NCBI GenBank assembly: GCA_002428415.1
Contig: DIWI01000039.1
Location: 1-43,228, forward strand
Reading direction: 5' to 3'
Source: Clostridiaceae bacterium UBA6110
Lineage (GTDB): Bacteria; Bacillota; Clostridia; Clostridiales; Clostridiaceae
Length of the DNA stretch: 43,228 nt
The translations under genes and the position numbers were made by a program. Position 1 is the first letter of the stretch. Each line of letters opens with the position of its first letter. Shown piece by piece: positions 24,253 through 31,307 of the stretch. Under the pieces are notes generated by a model. It saw only the letters and a program-made list of their open reading frames with translations, made no database searches and had not been told where the DNA came from.

Positions 24253-25545
24253 ATGGCAAAGCTTATCGTGCTGCCAAAGCTCGGACTAACCATGACAGAA
24301 GGGACGATAGCCAGATGGTACAAGCAGGAGGGTGATGAAGTAAAGGTCGGGGATATTCTCTATGACCTTGAAACAGACAAGCTCACCAACGAGATAGAAG
24401 CAAGGAATGATGGCATAATTAGGAAGATATTCATACAGGAGGGAGAAAAGGCACCATGTCTTGCACCGGTGGCTATAATAGCCGCAGCCGACGAGGACAT
24501 ATCTGACCTTATGCCAGGAGAGGCAGAGCCTGCAAAGAAGGAGGAACCCAAGGCAGAAGCTGTTAAGGAAGCTGAAGCACCGGCTCCTGAAGCACCTAAA
24601 GCAAATGCCCCGGCATCACCTGCAGCGAAGAAGCTTGCAAAGGAAAAGGGAATCGACATTGCCCTCGTGAATGGAACCGGACCGGGCGGAAGGATCACAA
24701 TAGAGGATGTTGAAAAATATACACCTATACAGGAAGCACCTCCTCTGAAGGCATCACCTGTGGCTGAAAGGCTCGCCGCTGATAAAGGTATCGATCTTAA
24801 GGATGTCCCTGCTGAGGGCAGGATAATGAAGGCTGATGTGGAGAAGGTAATCCCCAGGGCTGAAGCAGTCATTGAGGAAAGGGTCAGGATGACCGGCATG
24901 AGGAAGGTAATTGCAAAGAGGATGTCGGAGAGCTGGAATACATGCCCGACAGTTACCTTCGATATCAGTGTCGACATAACCAATATGGACCATCTGAGGG
25001 ATCTTTTAAAGAAGGAAGAGGTACCTGTGTCCTATACTGATATCATAGCATTCATGGCGTCAAGGACTCTGCTTGAGTTCCCGCTCGTAAACTCATCTGT
25101 TGACGGCACAGACATCATAATGAAGAAGTATGTCAACCTTGGAATAGCAGTAGCTCTTGATGACGGCCTTCTGGTTCCTGTAATCAAGGATGCTGACAAG
25201 AAGGGGCTTAAGGAGCTGTCAAGTGAGCTGAGACTGCTTGCGACAGATGCAAGGGCAGGAAGGCTCGGACCTGATAGCTTGACTGGAGGCACCTTCACTA
25301 TAACCAATCTCGGAATGTTCGGGATCGAGAGCTTCTCGCCGATAATAAACCTGCCTGAGGTTGCGATCCTTGGGGTAAACGCCATCAGGGAAGTTGTGGT
25401 GCCGGACTGCTGCGGATTTACAACAAAGAAGTTCATGGGGCTTTCGCTGACAGCTGACCACAGGGTTGTGGACGGGTCTGTTGCTGCGCAGTTCCTGGCA
25501 AGGCTCAGGAAGAAGCTGGAGAATCCGGCACTCCTGTTCATATAG
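24253..25545 (+). CDS. acoC: Acetoin dehydrogenase E2 (dihydrolipoamide acetyltransferase) with two subunit-binding domains
   Basis: About 430 residues. The lipoyl domain carries the modified Lys in DLETDKLTNE (about residue 42). An Ala/Pro/Lys-rich linker follows (about 95-120). Then come two peripheral subunit-binding domains in tandem: ASPAAKKLAKEKGIDI with GPGGRITIEDVEKY, and ASPVAERLAADKGIDL with GRIMKADVEKVI. The catalytic domain ends with LTADHRVVDGS, the acetyltransferase His/Asp motif. E2 accepts the acetyl unit from E1 and transfers it to CoA. Most E2 proteins have one such binding domain, so the second is unusual. The start is chosen at the ATG 7 bp after GGGGG; another ATG two codons earlier is too close. 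Confidence 0.92.
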   Translation: MAKLIVLPKLGLTMTEGTIARWYKQEGDEVKVGDILYDLETDKLTNEIEARNDGIIRKIFIQEGEKAPCLAPVAIIAAADEDISDLMPGEAEPAKKEEPKAEAVKEAEAPAPEAPKANAPASPAAKKLAKEKGIDIALVNGTGPGGRITIEDVEKYTPIQEAPPLKASPVAERLAADKGIDLKDVPAEGRIMKADVEKVIPRAEAVIEERVRMTGMRKVIAKRMSESWNTCPTVTFDISVDITNMDHLRDLLKKEEVPVSYTDIIAFMASRTLLEFPLVNSSVDGTDIIMKKYVNLGIAVALDDGLLVPVIKDADKKGLKELSSELRLLATDARAGRLGPDSLTGGTFTITNLGMFGIESFSPIINLPEVAILGVNAIREVVVPDCCGFTTKKFMGLSLTADHRVVDGSVAAQFLARLRKKLENPALLFI

Positions 25546-25556
25546 GAGGTGCTTGA

Positions 25557-26942
25557 ATGACAAGCATCGCAGTAATTGGAGGAGGACCTGGAGGATATGT
25601 AGCTGCTATTCGGGCGGCGCAGCTCGGTGCCAGAGTCACACTCATAGAGAAGGAAAAGATAGGTGGAACCTGCCTTAACGTCGGATGCATACCGACTAAG
25701 GCAATGCTCGAAAGCGCTCACCTATATGACATGGTCAGGGATGGGAAGAAACGAGGAATAATTGCAGAACCGAAGCTGGATTTCACAGGAGTTCAGAAGA
25801 GCAAGGCAACTTCTGTAAGAAGGCTGGTCAATGGAGTCACTGCAACGCTTAAGTCCAATGGGATAGAGATAATAAACGGGACGGCGAGCTTCAAGGACGG
25901 AAAGACAATCAGCATAGCTACATCAGATGGAAATCTTGAGCTTGTGCCTGACAAGGTAATAATAGCATCAGGCTCTGTTCCTGCGATGCCACCGATTCCC
26001 GGGCTTGATGGAAAGAACTGCATAACGAGCACTGGGGCACTGGATCTCACAGAAGTTCCGGAAACAATGGCAATCATCGGCGGTGGAGTAATCGGTGTGG
26101 AGATAGGAAGCATATTCAGCTCCTTTGGCACAAAGGTTGATATCATAGAGATGATGCCGGTGATACTTCCCATGATGGATGGAGAGCTTACAGGTGAAAT
26201 CAGGAAAAAGTTTATAAAGAAGGGCATAGGAATACATACATCGGCAAAGGTGGTCTCTGTTGAAGATGACGGGGACAAGTCCAAAGTAAATGTGGAAATG
26301 GATGGAGTGATGAAATCCTTCGTCTGCGACAAGGTCCTTGTAGCCGTAGGTAGGAGAACAAATACTGAAGGACTTGGCTTGGACAGAGCTGGAGTCATCC
26401 ATGACAGGGGAAGGATAACTGTAGACCAGAAAATGTGCACCTCAAATCCTGACATATATGCAGTTGGGGATTGCATTGGAAAGACAATGCTGGCGCATAC
26501 TGCATCTGTCATGGGTGAATGTGCGGCAGAAAATGCCATGGGTCATAACAGCATCTACGATGAAAAGACCAATCCGTCATGTGTCTACACAGAACCTGAA
26601 TTCGCGTCTGTTGGCCTAACTGAAGAAAAGGCGAAGGAGAAGGGGATAGCCTACATCAAGGGTACATTCCCACTCAGCGGAAACGGCAAAGCGATGATAA
26701 TGAATGGCGGAGAAGGTCTGGTCAAGATAATAGCAGACCCCAAATACAAGGAGATATTGGGAGTCCATATACTCGGACCGAGGGCAACAGACCTGATAGC
26801 CGAGGCTGCCCTGGCGATACGGCTTGAGGCAACAGTTGATGAGCTTATTACCACCATACACGCGCATCCCACTTTGGCTGAGGCTGTGAGGGAAGCGGCA
26901 ATGGATGTCCTTGGGAATGCAATACACAAGGTCAGAGAATAA
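25557..26942 (+). CDS. acoL: Dihydrolipoamide dehydrogenase (E3) of the acetoin complex
   Basis: A 461-residue flavoprotein disulfide reductase. FAD loop GGGPGGYVAA at the N-terminus, redox disulfide in GGTCLNVGCIPTK (about residues 40-45), second dinucleotide loop IIGGGVIGVE, YAVGDC, and the C-terminal HAHPTLAEAVREA with the catalytic His-Glu pair. It re-oxidises the dihydrolipoyl group of E2 and passes electrons to NAD. It has no N-terminal lipoyl domain of its own. It starts 11 bp after acoC, behind AGGAGG, and is the last gene of the operon. Confidence 0.94.
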   Translation: MTSIAVIGGGPGGYVAAIRAAQLGARVTLIEKEKIGGTCLNVGCIPTKAMLESAHLYDMVRDGKKRGIIAEPKLDFTGVQKSKATSVRRLVNGVTATLKSNGIEIINGTASFKDGKTISIATSDGNLELVPDKVIIASGSVPAMPPIPGLDGKNCITSTGALDLTEVPETMAIIGGGVIGVEIGSIFSSFGTKVDIIEMMPVILPMMDGELTGEIRKKFIKKGIGIHTSAKVVSVEDDGDKSKVNVEMDGVMKSFVCDKVLVAVGRRTNTEGLGLDRAGVIHDRGRITVDQKMCTSNPDIYAVGDCIGKTMLAHTASVMGECAAENAMGHNSIYDEKTNPSCVYTEPEFASVGLTEEKAKEKGIAYIKGTFPLSGNGKAMIMNGGEGLVKIIADPKYKEILGVHILGPRATDLIAEAALAIRLEATVDELITTIHAHPTLAEAVREAAMDVLGNAIHKVRE

Positions 26943-26959
26943 TCGAAAAATCAGTTATC

Positions 26960-27000
26960 AAGGAGCGGTTTCACATGATTCGTAAATCGCTCCTTTTCCT
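26960..27000 (+). terminator. Terminator-like hairpin after acoL
   Basis: AAGGAGCG (26960-26967) pairs with CGCTCCTT (26988-26995), extended by GTTT/AAAT with a mismatch, then TTTTCCTTTG. It can end the aco operon. The left arm is also an AAGGAG ribosome site for the small ORF at 26975, so it may be regulatory instead. Confidence 0.65.
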
Positions 27001-27130
27001 TTGTCTATTGTTAGTTGGGTCAGGGATTGCTAATATCAGTGTAAGGGCTGCAAGTATTTTGGATAAAGACTTACTTAATAGCATTAGAACCTTTGACCAG
27101 GATATTTGTAAAGTACGATTCAGGAAATAG
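26975..27130 (+). CDS. Small ORF with signal-peptide-like N-terminus
   Basis: A 51-codon ORF: MIRKSLLFLCLLLVGSGIAN and then ISVRAASILDKD, ending VRFRK. The start has two basic residues, a hydrophobic core of about 12 residues and a possible cleavage after VRA, so it reads like a small secreted or membrane-anchored peptide. AAGGAG lies 9 bp before the ATG. The ribosome site and start codon fall inside a terminator-like hairpin, so translation may be blocked unless the stem opens. I know no family for it. It could also be chance; the good ribosome site and signal-like N-terminus argue for it. The membrane-protein gene downstream follows after 37 bp. Confidence 0.45.
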   Translation: MIRKSLLFLCLLLVGSGIANISVRAASILDKDLLNSIRTFDQDICKVRFRK

Positions 27131-27167
27131 GGAATACAAGCTGCACTTGAAAGAGGTGAAAAGAAAG

Positions 27168-27485
27168 ATGGACAATAGAATGAAACCTTCTACGCACTTT
27201 GGCTTGTGGTCAGTGATTGCGATGCTGATTGCATCAATACTCATCATTGGAGTGATAATAGCCATGAATATACCCTACAATCTTTCTTTTCCGGCACCTA
27301 GGATGGGCGCTCTTATTGCAGCCCTTGCAGCTGCGTTATTTGCCTGTGCAGGCACTGTATGCGGGGCAATAGCCTTGCTTCAGAAGGACAGGGGTACCTT
27401 GGTATTCGTATCTGAAGCTCTTGGAATATTGTTCTTGTTGGCAGTATTTCTTGCCCTGTCATTCCCCGGGATTTTATGGGGATAA
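27168..27485 (+). CDS. Small hypothetical membrane protein
   Basis: A 105-residue protein starting MDNRMKPSTHFG behind GAGGTG. The body is three hydrophobic segments: one at about residues 10-30 (VIAMLIASILIIGVIIAM), one at about 45-68 (Ala-rich, ending CAGTVCGAIALL) and one at the C-terminus (ILFLLAVFLALSF). A PAPRMG stretch lies between the first two. I do not recognise a family, although the pattern resembles small DUF4190-type membrane proteins. It stands between the end of the aco operon and a methyltransferase gene 32 bp downstream, which may be co-transcribed. Confidence 0.65.
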   Translation: MDNRMKPSTHFGLWSVIAMLIASILIIGVIIAMNIPYNLSFPAPRMGALIAALAAALFACAGTVCGAIALLQKDRGTLVFVSEALGILFLLAVFLALSFPGILWG

Positions 27486-27517
27486 GAAGTGTTGCTTAAG
27501 ATGAATGGAGGATTTCA

Positions 27518-28096
27518 ATGGGAGTATTTGATTTTATCGCGCCTGCATACGGACTCTTTTTTAACATGCAGAGAAGATCGTTCAGGGAAGTGCTGGAAAG
27601 GCTTGGAGAAGATATTGGTTTCGACAAAATGAAAAGGATACTGGATGTTGGCTGTGGTACCGGTGCACTGGTTTCTGTCCTTTCAGAAGGGAAGAGAACG
27701 GTATGGGGCATAGACAATTCAGATAAAATGCTGCAGATAGCAAGGAAGAGGCTATCTGGTAAATATGTTGAGCTTTTCAAAGGAAATGCAGCCAGAGAGC
27801 TGCCCTTCAGGGACAAGTCCTTTGACATGTCAATTGCATCATATGTGGCGCATGGTATGGTCAAAGATGAAAGGATTTCCATGTACAGAGAAATGCAGAG
27901 AGTGACTGTGGGGATTGTTGTAATCCATGACTACAATAAGGTAAGGTCGGTAATGACAAGTATAGTGGAGAAGCTTGAGGGAGGAGACTATTTTGAATTC
28001 ATAAAGGACCCTGATGGGGAGATGAGGGAAGTCTTCAGCTCGGTAAGGATCCTTGAAGCTGGCAAAAGGTCAGCATGGTATGTGTGCACACCTTAA
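27518..28096 (+). CDS. Class I SAM-dependent methyltransferase
   Basis: A 192-residue methyltransferase. The SAM-binding motif is ILDVGCGTGALVSVL (about residues 44-58), followed by an acidic strand end in GIDNSDKMLQIARKRL and motif II in ELPFRDKSFDMSIASYV. The type is the Ubie/COQ5-like small-molecule methyltransferase; the substrate cannot be told. The C-terminal part (KLEGGDYFEFIKDPDGEM) has no special signature. ATGGAGG precedes the ATG. It is followed by a short leader ORF and a two-gene permease. Confidence 0.8.
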   Translation: MGVFDFIAPAYGLFFNMQRRSFREVLERLGEDIGFDKMKRILDVGCGTGALVSVLSEGKRTVWGIDNSDKMLQIARKRLSGKYVELFKGNAARELPFRDKSFDMSIASYVAHGMVKDERISMYREMQRVTVGIVVIHDYNKVRSVMTSIVEKLEGGDYFEFIKDPDGEMREVFSSVRILEAGKRSAWYVCTP

Positions 28097-28118
28097 TAAA
28101 TTAGACAAGGAAACGAAA

Positions 28119-28175
28119 ATGGATGTAAAATGGATATTATTCAAAAGATTAAACAATAAAGGGGTAGCAAAATGA
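28119..28175 (+). CDS. Possible 18-codon leader ORF coupled to the permease
   Basis: MDVKWILFKRLNNKGVAK, with AAGGA 7 bp upstream. Its stop overlaps the permease start as ATGA, the arrangement of translational coupling. It is too short for family assignment and could be chance. Confidence 0.3.
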   Translation: MDVKWILFKRLNNKGVAK

Positions 28176-28645
28176 ACACAGCACTTTATTTGGTGGCAGG
28201 CGCAGCACTTGCCGTATCGTTCGTGAAGAGCAGGGAGAAGACTAAGATGTCGCTGATGAAGGCCTGGAAATCCTTCGAGAACATATTGCCTCAGTTCCTT
28301 TCGGTACTCATCATAATCGGGATAACACTCTCAATTCTTACTCCGGAGCAGATTTCTAGGATTATGGGATCAGGTTCGGGATGGTACGGAGTGGTACTTG
28401 CAGCAATTATCGGAGCAATAACCCTGATTCCTGGATTCATAGCTTTTCCTCTTGCCGCTGCGCTTCTGAAGAGCGGAGCAGGCTACATGCAGATAGCCGC
28501 GTTCATATCCACCCTGATGATGGTGGGAGTAATAACTCTTCCTGTTGAGACAGGGTTCTTCGGGAAGAAGGCTGCCATCCTCAGGAATTCCATCGCATTC
28601 ATATATTCATTCATTGTGGCTATGGTAGTAGGAGGACTGATGTAA
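28172..28645 (+). CDS. Half-size permease (ArsP_1/YraQ-like), first half
   Basis: A 157-residue membrane protein with about four transmembrane segments. GAITLIPGFIAFPLAAALLKSG is the conserved pore-like block of the predicted permease family PF03773 (ArsP_1, YraQ). Full-length members have about 320-350 residues with two such blocks. This protein carries one, and the gene that follows with a 1-bp overlap (TAATG) carries the other. The two probably assemble as one transporter. Some family members export organoarsenicals, but no arsenic gene is nearby and the substrate is unknown. Confidence 0.72.
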   Translation: MNTALYLVAGAALAVSFVKSREKTKMSLMKAWKSFENILPQFLSVLIIIGITLSILTPEQISRIMGSGSGWYGVVLAAIIGAITLIPGFIAFPLAAALLKSGAGYMQIAAFISTLMMVGVITLPVETGFFGKKAAILRNSIAFIYSFIVAMVVGGLM

Positions 28646-29190
28646 TGGAAAAGGCGAAGAAGTTTTTAAAGAGATACAAGATATTTCTGATACTTGCAGC
28701 GCTGAATCTAGTCATCGGCCTTGTAAGTCCTGAAATTGGGAAAGAATCACTAAGGCTGACTAAAAGTAATGTGCTTGAGATGCTCTCGATAATTCCACCG
28801 ATATTCGTGCTTCTGGGACTGCTTGATGTATGGGTAAAGAGAGAGACCATGGTAAAGTATATGGGTAAGGGCTCAGGAATTGTGGGTTCATTCATAGCGT
28901 TCTTTATCGGCTCTGCTGCTGCAGGACCGTTGTATGCAGCCTTCCCGGTTGCAGGCGTACTGCTCAGAAAGGGCAGCAGCGTAACCAACGTGTATATAAT
29001 GCTTGGAGCATGGTCGACTACAAAGATACCTCTCCTTCTTTTTGAAGCATCATCAATGGGGCTTAAGTTTACCGCAATAAGGCTTGGTATGAGCATAATC
29101 GGAATAATCACAATCGCACTGCTCATGGATAAGCTGCTTCCGCAGGAAGACAAGGATGATATGGTAAGGCGGGCAATGGAGAAGGCGTAA
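28645..29190 (+). CDS. Half-size permease (ArsP_1/YraQ-like), second half
   Basis: A 181-residue membrane protein with about four segments and the second family block GSAAAGPLYAAFPVAGVLLRK, which resembles GFIAFPLAAALLKSG of the first half and shows the internal repeat of the family. The N-terminus (KKFLKRYKIFLILAALNLVIG) is cytoplasmic and basic; the C-terminus is a short charged tail. It starts on the stop codon of the first half. Because the stop is clean and both parts have their own N-terminal hydrophobic segment, a natural split gene is more likely than a recent nonsense mutation. Confidence 0.72.
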   Translation: MEKAKKFLKRYKIFLILAALNLVIGLVSPEIGKESLRLTKSNVLEMLSIIPPIFVLLGLLDVWVKRETMVKYMGKGSGIVGSFIAFFIGSAAAGPLYAAFPVAGVLLRKGSSVTNVYIMLGAWSTTKIPLLLFEASSMGLKFTAIRLGMSIIGIITIALLMDKLLPQEDKDDMVRRAMEKA

Positions 29191-29211
29191 GCCGATTAGG
29201 GGATTGATGAA

Positions 29212-29970
29212 ATGGTTGATGTGAAAGGTATTAGAATTGGAACCGGTAAACCAAAGATCTGTGTCCCGATAGTCTCAAGGGATGCTGAAGGGATAGTTGA
29301 ATCGGCCAAGCTTATCGCTATGTCTCAGGCTGACCTAGCAGAGTGGAGAGCCGACCTTTTTGAAGGCCATGGGGATACTGATAAGGTCATGGAGGTTCTG
29401 AGAAGATTAAGAAATGCCCTTGGTGATAAGCCGCTGATGTTCACTCTGAGGTCTGCCCAGGAGGGCGGAGGAAGCAACTTAAGCGGTGAGCAGGCTGCAA
29501 GGCTTCTTGTGAATGCCGCAGCTTCCGGAAATACAGACCTTCTCGACATAGAGATATTCTCATACGGCGGTTTGCTCAGGATGGCAGTCGATTCAGCAAA
29601 AGGGCGTGGAGTCAGTGTAGTGGGATCCTATCACGATTTTCATAAGACCCCTGACAAGTCTGAAATAATAAGCCGATTGGTTGAAATCCATGCATCAGGT
29701 GCTGACATCTCAAAGATTGCAGTAATGCCTAACTCCAAAAGGGATGTCCTTGATTTGCTTGATGCTGCTTTAACTTTAAATGAAAAAAATCCTGAGATTA
29801 CACTTGTCTGCATATCCATGTCAGGTATTGGAGCTTTGTCGAGGCTGACTGGAGAATTCTTCGGATCCAGTTTGACATTTGCGGCAATCGGTGAAGGCTC
29901 AGCACCTGGACAGATTGGAATAGAAAGCCTTGCCACAGTACAGGATGTGCTCCACAGCAGTTTGGGATAG
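29212..29970 (+). CDS. aroD: Type I 3-dehydroquinate dehydratase
   Basis: A 252-residue class I dehydroquinase (AroD), which converts 3-dehydroquinate to 3-dehydroshikimate through a Schiff base. Seen: PKICVPIVSRD, LAEWRADLFEG, PLMFTLRSAQEGG, SYHDFHKTP with the catalytic His, ISKIAVMPNSK with the imine-forming Lys, and GSAPGQIG near the end, which binds the carboxylate. Length is normal. The other shikimate genes are not near. It stands alone between a permease and an MFS gene 16 bp downstream, so a catabolic role (quinate use) or a scattered biosynthetic role are both open. Confidence 0.93.
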   Translation: MVDVKGIRIGTGKPKICVPIVSRDAEGIVESAKLIAMSQADLAEWRADLFEGHGDTDKVMEVLRRLRNALGDKPLMFTLRSAQEGGGSNLSGEQAARLLVNAAASGNTDLLDIEIFSYGGLLRMAVDSAKGRGVSVVGSYHDFHKTPDKSEIISRLVEIHASGADISKIAVMPNSKRDVLDLLDAALTLNEKNPEITLVCISMSGIGALSRLTGEFFGSSLTFAAIGEGSAPGQIGIESLATVQDVLHSSLG

Positions 29971-29986
29971 GGTAGGGGATGATTGA

Positions 29987-31153
29987 ATGTCCAACATAGT
30001 GCTCATAGGACTGGTCAGTTTCTTCGTGGACATAAGCACTGAAATGGTCTATCCGATAATACCCTTGTACCTTACGGGTACATTTGGGGCAACACCTGCG
30101 ATAGTAGGATTAGTTGAAGGAATAGCTGAAAGCCTTGCGAGCCTCCTGAAGGTTCTCGGCGGATACCTTTCAGACAGGTATAAAAAGAAGAAGAGGATAG
30201 CTTTCATCGGCTACTCCACCTCTCTTCTTTACAAGATTGCTCTGGTTCTTTCGGCATCGTGGTGGGGTATTCTTGCAGCGAGGGTAATCGACAGGCTCGG
30301 CAAAGGCATTAGGACAAGCCCTAGGGACCTGCTTGTAGCCGAGAGTTCGGACAAGAACAAGCTTGGGTCCTCCTTCGGCCTTCATAAGGCCCTGGATATG
30401 GCTGGGTCCGCCATAGGAATACTTCTGGCATACGTTTTCCTTAAAACCACAACCGGAACGGGACAGTACAAGACTCTTTTCATGGTATCGATGATTCCGT
30501 CCTTCATAGGACTCGCCATTCTCCTTAAGGTAAAGGAAAAAGGTACAGCATCGAAGAAAAAGGATATTGGCAACCTGATTGAAGGCTTCAGGAACCTTGA
30601 TTCAAGGCTGAAGCTGTTTCTTGTCACAGCCTTTGTCTTCACGCTGGGGAACTCATCCAATGCTTTCCTGCTGCTGAGGGCAAGAGATGCAGGCTATGAT
30701 TCTGCAACAGTCGTGCTCCTTTATTTCGTCTACAATGTTGTATCTTCATTACTGGCACTGCCGCTTGGAAAACTTTCCGACAAGGTAGGCAGAAGAAAAC
30801 TTCTCGTTGTTGGATATCTTGTATTCGGAGCAGTCTATATAGGATTTGCAGTCTCATCCTCCAAATACCTGGTGGCATTCCTGTTTGCCCTCTATGGGGT
30901 ATACACCGCTATGACGGCAGGTGTTGAAAGGGCTCTGGTATCTGAGCTTGCACCCCCTGATCTCAAGGGTACTACTCTTGGCCTGCATTCGACACTTGTG
31001 GGAATAGGGCTTTTACCAGCGTCTGTCTTTGCAGGACTGCTATGGGATGGCATTGGTCCAAGTGCTCCATTCTATTTCGGTGGATCTCTGGCTGTGATAT
31101 CAGCAATAGCACTCTTCTTCATCCTTAGGGATGATAGCAAGAAACTGGCCTGA
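29987..31153 (+). CDS. MFS transporter
   Basis: A 388-residue major facilitator protein with twelve predicted membrane segments. The loop 2-3 signature appears as GGYLSDRYKKKKR and the equivalent in the second half as LGKLSDKVGRRK. The segment DRLGKGIRTSPRDLLVAES is typical of a subgroup of uncharacterised MFS proteins related to drug or sugar-phosphate exporters. The start is an ATG 16 bp after aroD, so the two may be co-transcribed, which would fit transport of a shikimate-pathway compound; this is only context. A perfect hairpin follows. Confidence 0.85.
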   Translation: MSNIVLIGLVSFFVDISTEMVYPIIPLYLTGTFGATPAIVGLVEGIAESLASLLKVLGGYLSDRYKKKKRIAFIGYSTSLLYKIALVLSASWWGILAARVIDRLGKGIRTSPRDLLVAESSDKNKLGSSFGLHKALDMAGSAIGILLAYVFLKTTTGTGQYKTLFMVSMIPSFIGLAILLKVKEKGTASKKKDIGNLIEGFRNLDSRLKLFLVTAFVFTLGNSSNAFLLLRARDAGYDSATVVLLYFVYNVVSSLLALPLGKLSDKVGRRKLLVVGYLVFGAVYIGFAVSSSKYLVAFLFALYGVYTAMTAGVERALVSELAPPDLKGTTLGLHSTLVGIGLLPASVFAGLLWDGIGPSAPFYFGGSLAVISAIALFFILRDDSKKLA

Positions 31154-31210
31154 GAGGCAATTATAAGGAAAATAAGATTAAATGCAAAATAATATTACCT
31201 AAATGAATAA

Positions 31211-31250
31211 TAAAGTTGAAGGGACCGCTCGGCGGTCCCTTCAACTTTAA
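31211..31250. terminator. Bidirectional terminator between MFS and hydrogenase genes
   Basis: A perfect 17-bp stem, AAAGTTGAAGGGACCGC with GCGGTCCCTTCAACTTT, and a TCG loop. A-rich and T-rich flanks occur on both sides, so it can end the plus-strand MFS transcript and the minus-strand hyd transcript. Confidence 0.85.
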
Positions 31251-31307
31251 TTGGACTAGATTTTAGTATCAGCTTAAGGATCAGCTTTTTTAAACATCCC
31301 CTTAGCT

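Noticed and set aside
24360..24983. 207-codon minus-strand ORF inside acoC
   Set aside because: It is the shadow of a lysine- and alanine-rich coding region, with low-complexity Ser/Ala content and no ribosome site.
21229..26942. Pyruvate dehydrogenase operon
   Set aside because: acoX and an AcoR-type sigma-54 activator with its promoter favour acetoin dehydrogenase. Sequence alone cannot fully exclude a different 2-oxo substrate.
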